Notes: generated from the letters alone by a model not told the origin. DNA of 64,000 bases from Paracyclopina nana (GCA_019096065.1 JAGUCH010000004.1:4898001-4962000), one strand, 5' to 3'. Numbered from the stretch's first letter, positions 46,501 to 59,202 are shown. Numbers and translations: made by a program.

Positions 46501-49500
46501 TTTTGTAGCACAAACAATTACTGAGGATAAAGGCCAGCTTTTGCTGCTCCCAAGAAGATTGTAAGTAATCACCTAAAAGCCATTTTTGGTGGCCCCAACG
46601 TGTAATAATATCAAGGCACTTTTTCATTGCCAAAAAAAGCCAGCCAAGCTCTTTTCTGTTACCAAAAATAGTAATATCATGTGGAGTAGGCGGATTTTCC
46701 AGCTTAACCTCCTTTCCATCTTCAATTAGCCAGCTCTTCCTTGGATCTCACAAATCCTTTGAAAATTGGAACAAAAAAGCATGCCATTGTGCAAGCACTT
46801 TATATAGCTCGAGCTGCTTGTGAGAAAGTGGTCTCATTAACAATTCAGTAGTGGCACTTTTTTGCTGCATTGAAGCGCGCTACTCGATTCTCAGCTTTTG
46901 CAGCTTGCCCGGAACTTTTGTCTCAGCCTCTTGAATATTATGGAAAAAACTCAGCAACATTTATCTCTTCCAATTCTAATGGAAGACCCAAGGACCCATT
47001 CAAGATTAAATTGCTCTGAAATGATTTAAAAATGAGAAGCAGCAAAACCAGCCATTAAATGCTAATGAGAGTCCCCCCTTTTTGAAGCCAATTTGGCCCT
47101 ATACTAATTTTCTTGCAAATTGTGGGAACTTGGCATGACTGTGCCTAACTCTATATGGATTATTGGACTGCCTCAACTTGACCTTTTCACATAAAGTTTT
47201 ATCAGACTTGCAGCCAAGGAGCTTGTGTGCCTAAATGCCACCTTGAAAGTGAAATAAAACTTTATCATAAGTGGAAAAGCAAGTAAGTTTTTTGCTTCTT
47301 CAACTGTCAAGGCCAATTTCATCAAACTTTTTGCTTTCTCCTCCAATTAGGGAAACTCAGAAAGCAATTAAAGTTTGTGTGCAAGCAGGCCTGCTATTTG
47401 TTAGCTTCACTTGGGAAATGGCTCACATTCATCATCACTCCAAATACAATACCGCTTTTACATCAATCAATCAGCAATATACAATAAGAAACCTAATCTT
47501 TCAGCTTGATAAATGAAAATTGTGCATGAAAAGCAAATGGAATTTTGACTATTAACTACTATTGGGAGGAATTTCTTTTGATGTTCCACCCAACACAAGT
47601 ATACTTTTGTTGAAAAAACAAGAGTCAAGGTGGCATTAGGCCAAGCTCCCCAGCAGCAGAGAAAATGCACTTATTGTTTGTTCCTGGCATCTTACCCAGC
47701 CATTTTGCAGCAACTTTTGGAAATGATGTTCTGCATGTCTCCTTATGATAATGAGATCGTGGGCTCCTTTGCTACTTTTACATGGCAAATTTCTGCAGCT
47801 AGCTTCTGCTCAAGACACTTTTGTGGTGGAGGGGAAGGAGCCAGAAATAATTCAGATTGATGTTGAAAAAGGGGAAAAAGGAACTTTTGCCAACTCTGAT
47901 AATCATTTACCAATTTCTGGTGGATGGAAAACTTTCTTCAACCAATAAGATTAATGCTCTACAGGCTACGTATAAAGGAAGCAGAGTCGAAATTGGAGGA
48001 TTGCAACGGATTCCCTTTTGCAAATAACTCAGCTTTGGCTGCTTTTGAAAAGCTAAAAAATTGCCTTGCGACTTTTTCCTTGCTACAGTACTACTACTAA
48101 AGTAGCTAGCATCCAATTCTAAAGCACAGCCAAGAAAAGATAATTAAAAAGATACTACTAGCTTCAGGCACACAAAGCAAAGGTGGATAATTTTTCCTGC
48201 TGCACAAAAATTCCTCGAGTCAAATTGGATTCCTCGTGCAAACATGCCCGCCAAGAGAATCCACCAGGGAAGAAGCCATCCATGTGGGGATAAAGCTACA
48301 GGCATGGCATAACAATTTTGACAAGTGAAATATGGATATTGCTGGCTGCAACCACGTGGCAGCCAATTAATGGTCCTAAATTAGGGGTATGTGTCAAGCC
48401 TAATCTTTCTCATGGGAGCATGCTATAAATGAGCAGCAGATGATGCTCAAGTTAACAGCATCAAATGAATTCAAGTGTCAGAAAGCTGTCTCCATCATCA
48501 AACTTTAATCAAGCCCAGGAAATGGAGCAAGTTGTAATCTCGAATCTTTCCCTGTTCCGTTTTCTTCGCGCGCGCTGCTACAATAAACTGCCATGACATG
48601 CTATCTAAGCATAGTCTAGCAACAAGATGGATTTGTCTCCAGGACAGTTGTCACTATTGTTGTTGGACAATTTTGACACTTATCATGGCTATGTCATAAT
48701 CTAGAGAGAGATCTATCAAACGTAATTTATAAAGGGCAGATGACAGACACATACTATATTCAATGGGGGAATTACAAAGCATTACTTTTTGGCTGACAAC
48801 AAAAGGCGCACACTCATTGTGTGTCAGTTTTCTTTTTTATCACTTATTGCGTACATAAAAAATTCATGCAGAGCCCCCTGATAATGCAAACGTAAAACAG
48901 CTTCCGATATTTTAAAATTCGAGGAAATCAATGTCTTACCGTGTAAGAGTCTTCATATTCGCGTGCTTCCTACACAAATATTGGCTTTTGCATATAGTCT
49001 TGGTGGTAAAAGCTGTTTTTCCGTAAGGGCAAAATCCTCATCGATAGGTGTTGATATGGGTTGGATTTGGCCTCATCTGGCGGCCATAATTGCTTCCTGC
49101 AATCCGCATGCAATACTGGCACTTTTCCTTTAAAGGGCGCAAATTATTACAGTGGCACTGTTGCTTCACTGTATGTGTAGTCTTTTGAGGATTTGCAGGA
49201 GAGAAAGCAAGGAGATCCCTCCACGCGGCAAAGTTGCTCGAGAACGACTGAGCTGCAGTAAATACTTAGCTCGCTGAGCGCGCTGCAGAAACTTGAATCT
49301 CGCCAGCTCTCAGCCTTTTTTTTTTGGTCGCGAGAAAGCATCGACTTTTCGACACTTTTATGATCTACGCCGCAAGTTTTCCGCCATCTCTTCCTCATCA
49401 CAAGTTTGCAACGCTATAATCATAAACTTTAAAAGTACGTAATAAGCTAGCTTAAAACTTGATTTATCGGTAGTTTTTCTGCAATCAGAAAAATCTAATT

Positions 49501-50468
49501 TTTCGAATAGGTTTTTATGTGTCATTCAGTTTTTGGAGCAAATCACGCATGCATGGTATCTGCTTGACACGATCTTTAATTTTTAATGCTCATCCGCATC
49601 AAGGATTATTTGCGATACTTTTTGATGCGTTATGCACCATTTTTGATCCACAGCTAACATCCCCTTTTTTCAACGGTTTTCCTACTTTATTGCAACCTAC
49701 CTATGGAGCCACGTACCCAACAAGAAAATTTCCCAGTTTTATGAAAGTTATAGACAGGGGTATCATAACAAAGACATTCCATCTACCGACTTTTTTGAAG
49801 AAACACTTGGGAGCTGAGTTCAAAGACGTATTTTGTGTTGATGAGTCGAGCCACTTTTTTTAGGGCGAATAATTATTATAGATGGTTACTTTTTTTACTT
49901 ATGCATAGCTTCTGGACTCTAACATCTTGATGATTTAAGTTTCTTATGTTTCTTATAGATTTAAAACCATTTTATTTTACCGTCATGCCTTTAAAAAAAT
50001 TGATAACACTTATCTGCTTGGGTCTCTATTTCGAACTACTTTACGAGTCGCAAAAACGCGCTAACTCAGTTTTTTCTTGAGCAGTGTCAGCTGAAAATCC
50101 CAAAAGTTGCTCATAAAGGCCGCTGGGATCGCCCTACATCAATGTTATTGTTATGATACTAATGTGAGTAACATCATTCCTTCGTTTTACCCATGCTGAG
50201 CTAATGCCTTTGTTAAAACACAATTAAAAAAGTGAAAAATGAAAAAATCTGAGGTGACACGAAAAATTGCTGCTATCGATTTTGACATAGGTGTCAAGGC
50301 AGTTAATGTTAAATAATGACATGAACTCTTTGTCGCTAAAAATTGTGTAAGTTTCACTGAGTGCTATTTTGGTGTGTGAGGGCTCAGAATTTCTACGAAA
50401 GGTTGCGTGACAGTGTGGACGTTGTTCCGTCTAGTATTTTAAAAGAATGTATTTTCATATTGAAGTGA
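43582..50468. other. Long interval without recognised genes
   Basis: About 6.9 kb, AT-rich. Open frames up to ~125 codons (for example 44,397–44,774 on plus and 49,519–49,863 on plus) show no family resemblance and are not supported by splice structure. This is the likeliest place, with 29.3–34.7 kb, for the missing 5' exon of the DUF704x-like gene. Confidence 0.45.
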
Positions 50469-52689
50469 TCAGAATGTGACGGAATTGTTGTTTTCGCGAG
50501 TTTTCTCCTGTTGGTAAAATCCTGAAGGCTGTCCGAGCTCAACTTGCTCGTTGTTATTGTTGGTTTCTTCTGCAATGCCGAATCGTTTATACGGCGCTTC
50601 TAAATGAGTTGCAAGCCTTTCAGCGATTCCGCCCGGATTTCTTCGGCCATAGATGAACAAAAATCCTCCAGCCAAAATGAGGAGTATCATGACCAAAAGT
50701 GCTGACACGACTGCTGAGACAATGGTCGACGCTGAGCCCTGTTCCCCACTTTTGGCGCTCGTTTTCGAGGACTCCACCATGGAGTTTCTCCATTCCACAT
50801 TTTCGGATCCTTTGGAGCTCAAGCACTGATCCGGAGTGGTGATATTTGTGGCACCGCAATTATTCTCATCCCAATGCTCCCTGAGTCGATCAGCTCCATC
50901 GGAGCACCGATGAACTTTGGGGCACCACGAGCATTGGAAGTCGGAAGTTTGGCTCAAATGCACGCAAGCATCGCACGAAGTTTGCCTAATGCACGTGGGC
51001 TTCGCGTTGAAGACGATGACAGTTCCAGTCTTGATGTCAGTGTTGTCCACGTTGAGCGTATGGTAGACGTGGAGTTCGGAGTCACCAATTAAAAAGGCAT
51101 CGGAGAGTCCAGCCACTGGCTCGTTATCATAGAGCGCATCAGTTGTGAGGAGGTCAGGGACGAAGATGTAGACAAATACAATATCCCCATTAGCATGGAT
51201 GGTGACCTAAGTGGAAAAGAAGAAACGTAGCATTTTGATGCATGTACCCTGGCATGGAACTATAAATGCCTCGTGCTTATCACTCCAGTAAAAACTGGAT
51301 TTCATGGTGGAATTAGTGACTACTTGCTATGATAAAGTCAGCAATTTACTAGAAATTCATGCTTTCTTGGCATATTGAGAGGAAACTCGATTCACGTCAA
51401 AGCGCTTAAACTCAAATTGGATTTTACAATTACATTTTCAACGCTAGAATTCTAACTTGGAAAAGGAATCACATGTCATGTCGATAAAGACAAAAAATAT
51501 GTTTGTTAGGCTGATAAATCCTTAATGCGTTCTTAAGAAACAGCTGATAAAATACTATGTGAGATAATGTCGCCAACAGCTCAAAAGCTCTGGTTTTTAA
51601 TAAAGTGATTTTCCTGCTTTCTAAATAAAATACATATATGTCCTGCTTTTCTTTTGAATATCTTCAAAAGGGCACTATAAGATTAAACTAGATACTCTCA
51701 ATCTACCTTACTGCATAAGTACGATGTTTTATCCAACTGTGTCTGGTTTCACGTCTCGCAAGTGAGCTTCCGTGGCGCATGCCATAAATAAGAATGAAAC
51801 AATAAACCACCCATTTTTCATTATTAACAAAGTCTGTATAATACAGAATGCGGCGCCGAATTGCAACCACGCTACAGCCCATTCGGCCGATTTATTTACT
51901 TCAAAAGAGCAGCCTGCTGCATGCAGTTTCGGAGCCGCATTCGGTATATACATATACGTCATTTAGTATGACTCAGAGTTTTGTGAACACTTTAGTATAA
52001 GGATAATACAAAAGCGTTGACAATTTTCTGAATCAGGCTGCCTATGCGTGGAAAAGGCAATAGTTACGCAATTTCCTTCATATTCCAAGAAAGCAAGAAA
52101 AATTGTTTGCATAGCCCAAGTGGGTATGTCCCTTGAATGGAGGCTATTTACCGCACTCTCGTTTAATGGCCATTAATTAGGAGCTCACCTGAAAAGTGAA
52201 TTTTCCCCCAAGGGGATGCTCAAACGGCTCAGCCACAGTCACATTAGTCCACTGAATGGTCATGCTATCATCAAAGGGCCCATGCACCTTGTAGTTGACC
52301 GTGGACTCGTTGAATCTGGCTGGATCCAATTTCACTCTCAGAGGAGCAATATATTGGGTTTTGTACATGAGGTTGTGGATCCTGGGTGCAAATGACAAAA
52401 AGCCGTGCGTGGTGACGTAGAAGTTGTGCACCAAATGGCCGTAAAAGGGGAAAATGAATCCAGGCTCGATTTTCTCAGCTGCTTGCGTTTGAGTGCTGAG
52501 AAATACGTGCTCGTGCGAGTCGGACATGTTCATGAAGTGCTTGTCGTACATCCCAGACGCGTTGTCTTGGTACAAGTTCATCGTGTAGTACACGTGATCC
52601 ACGGTGTACTCGTCTTGGTAAGACCTTTCACTCGTGACCACGGAGGCTCCAAAAATTGTGGCACAAATGCACGCTGAGATCAGCAACAT
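50469..52689 (-). CDS. Plexin domain-containing (PLXDC/TEM7-like) transmembrane protein
   Basis: Two minus-strand exons (52689–52189 and 51206–50469; 982-nt intron) encode 412 residues. A signal peptide covers about residues 1–19. The ectodomain has the nidogen-like beta region typical of TEM7 (FPFYGHLVHNFYVTTHGFLS, then SMTIQWTNV and VTIHANGDIVFVY). A PSI/plexin repeat with eight Cys (CIRQTSCDACVH… CSWC… CSDGADR… NNC, about residues 238–285) follows. A transmembrane helix (about 325–350) leads to a short cytosolic tail of about 60 residues. PLXDC1/2 bind extracellular ligands such as nidogen, cortactin-linked partners and PEDF in vertebrates. The start ATG at 52689 begins directly at the hydrophobic signal sequence. 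PLXDC1 and PLXDC2 cannot be told apart. Confidence 0.9.
51207..52188 (-). other. Intron of the PLXDC-like gene
   Basis: 982-nt GT–AG intron, phase 0, longer than most introns in the window. Nothing recognisable inside it. Confidence 0.7.
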
Positions 52690-54986
52690 TTTCTTTTATT
52701 ATAGTCTCGTTGCTTCGAAGATATGAGCTATAATGTTTCAAAATTTCATTTTTTCGCAAGCTATATTGCTTTCATGAGATTTACTACTTATTTCAATGTT
52801 TTCAAAATGTCCGATTGGATTATACATGATTTTTTTATTTTTTGCGTAAATCGTAAAAAGTGGAATAGATGAAAAGTACCTCTATTTTTAAAAGTCATGG
52901 GTGCTAAAAGTAAATGCACACAGCAAAATGTTGAGCAATGCAAGTACTGCAATTTGGAGTTTCGAAACTTTGGGCATCTTTTAAAAACTGGGTAACCTTG
53001 CTTGCCCTTTCTCGTGGAAGCTATTTCCTCATCTAAAAAATGAAATGCAAATGACGGCCTTCAATGTACAGGATAAATTCTGGCATAATCCAATTTATTC
53101 GTCTTTTGGCAGACGTGAAATTGTTAAAGTTTGAAATTTGAGCCGAATTTAAGGTAAGAAAATTTGAAACATGATACCAGCTACTGACAGAAATAGTACG
53201 CTTAATTGTATAATAATGGCACTTGAAACAGATGAGGCCTCCTTTATTGATCAGCCACAGTAATCCATAGTCTCACTTTGCTTGTTTATTGCTGAAATTC
53301 ACTTGGAAACTGCGTAACGATGGAGACCGACTGAGATGCGTCGACATTGACATTGGCTTGCGTACGCTTCCCATGTTGGTGTTGGCCACCTTCCTCCAAC
53401 CAAAGCAAAACATGGCAAAAATACCATTCAAAATGAAAGTACGCTTTACTTTAACTTTTAATTCGTTAAGATTAGCAGTTTTCTATTTTTGTCGGAAAGT
53501 CAAAAATCAAGGAATTTTTGAGTTGCTTAAAAGCCTATTTTAACTTGTCCCAATTTGCCCAATATTACCCAAATTTGGCAAATTCAGATAAAAAGGAAGC
53601 TTGCATAGTTTTGAGGAGCTCGTTGTCATGGCTCTAAATGTGTTTCATTTGAGGAAGTTCCCTGGTAGGTAAAAATCCTTGAAGTTTTTCTAGCCACGTG
53701 ACCCTGCATGCACTGACGTACGCACTCTACGTACATAAGCGCATGCACAGAAAACGAAAGTTTGAGGGGTTTTGAAGGTCTCGAGCGTTTGTACCACTTT
53801 GTGCTGAGGAAATATCATCAACCTCGCACAAAGCCAAAAGTGCCTACAATAGATGATGACGCTGATTTTACCTAACATTTACCATATGGTTTCGCATGTG
53901 TACTCGTTAAGGGCGGAACACTTATACATCTTTAAATCTTTTGATGAAGAAGTTCGTGTCAATGCGGGCATAAATTCAAGGATACCATCATTTCTTTTAT
54001 CTTGTTCATGGAAAATTCAATCAAATTAGATTCTACACTTTTAAACTCCCTTGAGCAATTCGTATTCGTAAAGATATGTAGGTGCGATAACTGGCATGAA
54101 CCAGTTGAGATATCTGAAAAGCAACCTTCATTTTTCCAGTATTTCTGCCAAAGGTTCCACGGATTATAATAGCTAGAAAAACTTGCTATAGCCAAGAGCT
54201 CGGAACCAAGATGATTTCGTACCCTCGTCACGCATACACCTCCTTCATCTAGATGAGTTTTGCATCAAAGGTAGCACCAAGTTTTGTGCCAGTCATGTTG
54301 CACCTCTGGAAATTGTTACGATTCACTGCAGCAGTACGATTACAGTACGATTGACTTCCGCTTTTTCGAAAGAAAAAGAAAAATTAGGAGTTGCAAAGCA
54401 TTTGTCCAACTTAATTTATTTTGGTTAATGGGGTGTTCACCTATGCCTCATTTCTTTAAGGCATCCATAGATTAAAAGCTAATGTTTTCGTTGTTCTTAT
54501 TTATCATAACGCTTCAAACTCGTATGAGCTAAAGAGGTGGCAAAAATGGGCCAACTGAAGCTGTCAAAAGTTTTCGAAAGTAATGAAATTGAAGGCTTAA
54601 GAAAGACTCAATCTAACTAAAGGAAAAATTTTCAGGAAAAATTTTCAGGAAAAGTTTTCCTTTATAGGCGAACAGCACATTACCTTTTGCATATGTTATA
54701 GGACCAAAGGATCAGACAGTATTTAATTAAGGATGTTTTATGGTCCTCATGTCAATCATGGGCAAGATTGTGTAATGATTAAGTAAACAAGTAATTTTAC
54801 TACTATATTTCTAGCATAGACATTATTTACGTAAATGCGGGAATTATGATCAATAGCAGTGCAGTGTCTTTTTCTGCCGCCAATTAAAGCTAAAAATCAG
54901 GTCTCGTGGTTTCAGTATGGTTTAAGAGCAACAACCTCTCAATTGACTGCATGCCAAAGGGTAGATTTTCATAATTCTCACTACAC
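52690..54986. other. Intergenic, no gene seen
   Basis: 2.3 kb of AT-rich sequence upstream of the PLXDC-like gene, ending at the retrotransposon insertion site. A short direct repeat of AGGAAAAATTTTC-type units lies near 54,620–54,660; otherwise nothing is recognised. Confidence 0.5.
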
Positions 54987-54990
54987 AATG

Positions 54991-55227
54991 TGTTATGTTT
55001 TTATAACTTTCACCATTCATGGCGCTAGCGCGTCCTTCAGTAATATAGTAGTATAGTAGCATAGTACGAGCCGCGCTGCCTAACCACACTTTCACCTAGC
55101 AGGATGTACAATGCGATTTCACCTTGACAGTACATTGTATATACAGTGCTTGGTTGAGAAATAAACTCAGTTGTGGCTTTGTACGAGAGAAGTCAAGGTA
55201 TTGCTATAGACACCAAAATATACAACA
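54991..55227 (+). repeat. 5' LTR
   Basis: 237 bp, TG…CA ends, identical by eye to 60683–60919. Contains TATATA at 55138–55143 and AATAAA at 55160–55165. The close spacing implies a short R region. Confidence 0.95.
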
Positions 55228-55248
55228 ATTGGTGGCAGCCACTTACCT
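55228..55248 (+). promoter_or_regulatory. Candidate primer-binding site
   Basis: TGGTGGCAGCC begins 3 nt inside the 5' LTR end; TGG is the complement of the tRNA 3' CCA. The priming tRNA was not identified. Confidence 0.5.
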
Positions 55249-55295
55249 ACAGCCCTGGAGGGAATGAAGAGTGAGTGATGCTGTGTTCTATTTAA

Positions 55296-56192
55296 ATGGC
55301 TGATAGTGAGGACGAATATTTTGAGGAAGAATATTACGAAGAGGCTTCATCGGAAGGCACAATTCAAGCTACTGCTCCACCACAAGACGATACTACAGAA
55401 ACCTCCGCATTTTCCCAACAATTTCTGTTCAATATGGCTCAGCGTAATATCAAGGCAATTGACGTACCCGAATTTAGTGGGGACCCGGCAGTTGACAAGC
55501 TGCAAGCACGAGCATGGGCTAGAAGGATCGACGATTTACGAGCCCTTGCCAACGACAACATACCAGCTGGACAGCCGCAACGGTGGACGGACGAAATGAC
55601 GGCCATGTATGCTGCCATGGCACTCAAAGCCAAGGCAGCACAATGGTATAACACCCTAAAGGAAGAGGGTTTTGCTCCTAAAAAGTGGAGTGGAGTATCT
55701 GGTCTGAAGAAGGAGTTCCTGGATCATTGGCACCATGAGGCCACTTTAGCCGAACAGTCCGCAATCGAGGACAGCCTGGTGCAGGAGGCATCAGAATCCG
55801 TGCGGGATTTCTATGACCGTGTAAAAACTGGAGTCATGACCCTAATGGAAACTTTCATCGTCCTTGGTGAGGGCGAGTACGCCACAAATGACGCTGCCAT
55901 AGAAATGTGCAAGAGGAGCGCATATGTGTTCGCATGCCGGCGAAAGTTCATTCAAGGTCTGTTACCTGCCATCAAGAAGCAGGTGATCGTGCATGACATC
56001 ACGGACCTTAAGGAAATCTTTAAGGTGGCTAAGCGTGTAGAGGCCTCATTGTCAAGTGAAAAGAAAGCCACCGTACCAGTCCCTGAAGTCCATGCTGTGG
56101 AGCAAGCCGACAGTGCTCAGGAGAGCAATCCTCACGACCAGCCTCTGACACTAGGAGCACTTGTGAATCTCATCAATGGCAATGGAGCGTGA
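55296..56192 (+). CDS. Retrotransposon gag, terminated by in-frame TGA
   Basis: 298 residues from ATG 55296. An acidic N-terminus (EDEYFEEEYYEE) precedes a capsid-like region with the pattern of gypsy gag (AMALKAKAAQWYNTL, LKKEFLDHW, ESVRDFYDRVK, FIQGLLPAIKKQVIV). The frame ends at TGA 56190–56192, just before an Arg/Gly/Gln repeat and a CCHC zinc knuckle that stay open in the same frame to 56450. The stop therefore removes the nucleocapsid part unless it is read through. It makes the structural particle of the element. Confidence 0.85.
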   Translation: MADSEDEYFEEEYYEEASSEGTIQATAPPQDDTTETSAFSQQFLFNMAQRNIKAIDVPEFSGDPAVDKLQARAWARRIDDLRALANDNIPAGQPQRWTDEMTAMYAAMALKAKAAQWYNTLKEEGFAPKKWSGVSGLKKEFLDHWHHEATLAEQSAIEDSLVQEASESVRDFYDRVKTGVMTLMETFIVLGEGEYATNDAAIEMCKRSAYVFACRRKFIQGLLPAIKKQVIVHDITDLKEIFKVAKRVEASLSSEKKATVPVPEVHAVEQADSAQESNPHDQPLTLGALVNLINGNGA

Positions 56193-56450
56193 GGACAGGA
56201 CCGAGGACAAGTGCGAGGACAAGCCCGAGGACAAGTGCGGGGTCCAGCAAGTGGACAGTTCCGAGCCAACGTGGTCTGCTGGTATTGCACCAAGAAGAAT
56301 CATATTGAGGCTGAGTGCTTTTCCAGGCAGGCAGATGCTGCTAAGGGCATGTACAACCCAAGGCCTGGCAGTAAGAGAGCAACAGAGCAAGAGGCAAAGA
56401 AGGTCAATGAAGTTCGTGCCTCCTACCATTCCAACCCTTTAAACTGGTAA
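56193..56450 (+). pseudogene. Nucleocapsid (CCHC) part of gag beyond the stop
   Basis: Same frame as gag. A GQ/R-rich repeat precedes CWYCTKKNHIEAEC, a CX2CX4HX4C zinc knuckle that binds element RNA. It ends at TAA near 56,448–56,450. Separated from the capsid part only by the TGA at 56190. Confidence 0.8.
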
Positions 56451-56548
56451 ACGACCAGGGTGGGCTCCGCACCACTGGTCGTCGCAAGGTCGTTGAACTT
56501 TTTCACGCAATCACAAGTTTCAGCCTGCTATCCTCGAATGAGAATACC

Positions 56549-56839
56549 AAACGACCTTTTGTATCAATCCACAGCCTTGGAGCCACCTTTGAAATGTTGT
56601 TTGACACTGGCTCCAATATTTCCCTGTTATCGCGTATGGCATTCAGGAGAATTGCCCCCCAACTAAGACCTCAGAGAATTACAAATGCTCCGATGTTACG
56701 TGCAACATGTGCTTCCGGAAACCCTTTAAGGATCAATGGACTTTATGAAATAGACTGTATGATAGAAGGCCGACAGTTGAAGTGGCCATTTTATGTGTGC
56801 GAGGACTCGCACTTGATGGGATCGTGGGTATTGACCTGA
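56549..56839 (+). pseudogene. Retroviral-type aspartic protease, 5' part
   Basis: A different frame from gag encodes LFDTGSNISLLSR, the DTG active site, then a beta-rich region to WPFYVCED. The flap/second half (LALDGIVGIDLI) continues in the next frame from about 56,804, so the protease domain is split by a one-base frame change. The 5' limit is approximate. This enzyme would cleave the gag-pol polyprotein. Confidence 0.75.
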
Positions 56840-59202
56840 TCCATGCTACCGGCTTGTTTTATGATCCCATATCGATGGAGATCCGCTCTGCAAATAAGAT
56901 ACAACTTGAGGCGAGAACTCAGAAGAAGACGTACATACCGGCCAGAAGTGTTGCTACAATCTCTGTGCAGCTAAAGAACCAGGACAATGCGCCAATAGGC
57001 CACTTTGAAGGATGTCTCCAAATAAGCGATGCCGCCCAGCTTTGCAAGGAAGATTGCCTCATCCGCTCTAATCAACAAGGAATCGCTAATATTAAGGTTA
57101 CAAATGCAGGATTATTGCCTATTGAGTTAGACAAGGGTTCTTTTGTGGGGCAAATTTTCAGTGTTGATAAGATTGTCCCTGTTCATGATGTGTTCTTAAA
57201 TGATAAAAATGTTTTGGGGAGGCCTTCTAGGCAGGTGGAGGACTATATTCTAAAGCATGCAAATCTTAATCATCTTCCTCCTAATTTACGTCAGAGTTAC
57301 TTGAAGTGTCTACTTCGTAATTCTGACGTTATTTCCACTTCAGAATTTGACTTGGGTGATTGCACCCTGATGAAACACAAAATTGACCTACATGACCACC
57401 GACCAGTTCATGCCAGACAATTCCAGATTCCCATGTCACATCTTGATGAAATCAACAAAAGCATTGAAGAATGGCTTAAGATGGGCATTGTGGAACCCTG
57501 CGATTCTCCCTGGAACTCAAGTATTTTCTGTGTGCCGAAGAAACTGCCCGATGGGGGTACTGGTTGGAGACCAGTGGTGGATTATAGAGGCCTAAATGCA
57601 AAAACAGAGCCCTCTAGCTACAGACTCCCTCTTATTTCTGAATGTTTGGATGACATAGGATCATCAGGTACCCGTTTGTTTTCGCAGCTTGATCTTCGAC
57701 ACGGATTTCACCAAATGCAATTGGCACCATCTTCAAGACCCTACACAGCTTTCACTATACCTGGAAAGGGCCAATACAGCTATATTCGGGCACCCTTTGG
57801 CTTAACAGGGATGCCACTTACCTTTCAACGAATGATGATGTGTGCTTTCCAAGGTCTGACGCCTTCCCGTGTATTGATATACCTGGATGATGTGCTTGTC
57901 AAGGGTAGTGGGCATGAAGACATGTTAGTGGGCCTTGAAGAATGTTTTGCGAGACTTCGGAAGGCCAACCTAAAGTTGAATTTACCCAAATGTAGTTTTG
58001 GAACAGAATCTTGCACTTACTTGGGTTTCACGTTGACCCCTGAGGGCTACAAGCCAAATCGAAGGAAATTGGATGCTATATCGAATGTGAAGCCACCCTC
58101 TAATGTCAAAGAAATCAGGCAATTTCTGGGTCTAACTAACTTTTTCAGAGCGTGTATTCCTCAATTTAGCAGACATTCAAAGGAATTGTCTCGTCTTACT
58201 TGTAAGGACAGTGGATGGAAGGGCGGCCCTCTTCCTCCAAAAGCAATGAAATCTTTTGAGATTCTGAAGAAGATGCTATGTATGGAACCTGTGCTAGCCT
58301 ATCCCAAACCCGGCCTAGATTTTCATCTCTATGTTGATGCCTCTCAAGGTGCTGTTGATGCCGATGATGGAGGCCTTGGAGCAGTACTTATCCAATATCA
58401 AGATAATAGTCCACGAGTAATTGGTTATGCCTCAAGAGGTCTTCAGAAGCATGAGAAGAACTACACTCCGTATTTGTTAGAACTGCTAGCCTGCACATGG
58501 GCAATTGATCACTTTGCAGTTTATTTAACTGGTAACCCATTTACGTTATACACTGACCATAAGCCATTAGAGAAGTTGAACAAGACACATTCCAGAACAT
58601 TGAACCGCTTGCAGCAACAGATGTTAGAACACAATTTTACGATGCAGTATTGTCCAGGAGCAGAGAACCCTGCTGATTATTGTTCGAGGAATATTCCTGA
58701 ACTTTTGCGAGGTGGTGAAACCCACAGTGTCGCTATTGAGGCCATGGAGGACATGGCAGCTATGAAGAAGCTACAATCTACAGATTTGGTAGTTGCGGCC
58801 TTACTTTCCTTTGTCAAACAAGGACTTGTACCCAGACAACCTGAGTTGAAGCGAATTATTAGAAGATACGGCCCTATTTGTGAAGTCAAGAATGACTTGT
58901 TGTTTGTGAAGAGTGGGCCTTTGGACAAGTCAGTGTTGGCAGCACCGGCTGTTTGTCATGCTGACATTATAAGTGCTGCGCATGCCGCCGTTGGGCACAA
59001 GGGCATCTACAAAACCAGTGAAAGAATTCGCGAGCAGTATTTTTGGCCTAGTTTACTGGCTGATGTTGAGGAATACATCAGTTCATGTTGGAAATGTGAC
59101 AGAACCAAACCTAAGCAATCACAGCCAAATGTGGAATTGCTGCCCCACCAGCAACCAAAGGGCCCCTGGAGCGGGTCCATGCTGACCTCTTTGGACCTTT
59201 GA
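56782..59202 (+). CDS. Pol: protease C-part, reverse transcriptase, RNase H, integrase zinc finger
   Basis: A long frame of about 800 residues. It starts within the protease (DGIVGIDL), then the RT palm with QLDLRHGFHQM, APFGLTGMP and the catalytic YLDDVLVKG. Next is the RNase H region with FHLYVDAS, LELLACTWAI and LYTDHKPLEKLN (D, E, D). The integrase HHCC finger (HAAVGHKGIY… SCWKCDRTK) follows. The frame stops at 59200–59202, and the integrase core continues in another frame from about 59,165. The apparent one-base loss lies in a G/C-rich run near 59,160–59,170. Copies element RNA to DNA. Confidence 0.9.
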   Translation: MAILCVRGLALDGIVGIDLIHATGLFYDPISMEIRSANKIQLEARTQKKTYIPARSVATISVQLKNQDNAPIGHFEGCLQISDAAQLCKEDCLIRSNQQGIANIKVTNAGLLPIELDKGSFVGQIFSVDKIVPVHDVFLNDKNVLGRPSRQVEDYILKHANLNHLPPNLRQSYLKCLLRNSDVISTSEFDLGDCTLMKHKIDLHDHRPVHARQFQIPMSHLDEINKSIEEWLKMGIVEPCDSPWNSSIFCVPKKLPDGGTGWRPVVDYRGLNAKTEPSSYRLPLISECLDDIGSSGTRLFSQLDLRHGFHQMQLAPSSRPYTAFTIPGKGQYSYIRAPFGLTGMPLTFQRMMMCAFQGLTPSRVLIYLDDVLVKGSGHEDMLVGLEECFARLRKANLKLNLPKCSFGTESCTYLGFTLTPEGYKPNRRKLDAISNVKPPSNVKEIRQFLGLTNFFRACIPQFSRHSKELSRLTCKDSGWKGGPLPPKAMKSFEILKKMLCMEPVLAYPKPGLDFHLYVDASQGAVDADDGGLGAVLIQYQDNSPRVIGYASRGLQKHEKNYTPYLLELLACTWAIDHFAVYLTGNPFTLYTDHKPLEKLNKTHSRTLNRLQQQMLEHNFTMQYCPGAENPADYCSRNIPELLRGGETHSVAIEAMEDMAAMKKLQSTDLVVAALLSFVKQGLVPRQPELKRIIRRYGPICEVKNDLLFVKSGPLDKSVLAAPAVCHADIISAAHAAVGHKGIYKTSERIREQYFWPSLLADVEEYISSCWKCDRTKPKQSQPNVELLPHQQPKGPWSGSMLTSLDL

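Noticed and set aside
49519..49863. 114-codon plus-strand open frame with a protein-like C-terminal half
   Set aside because: No ATG in good context at its start and no homologous family recognised; could be a gene relic but cannot be supported.
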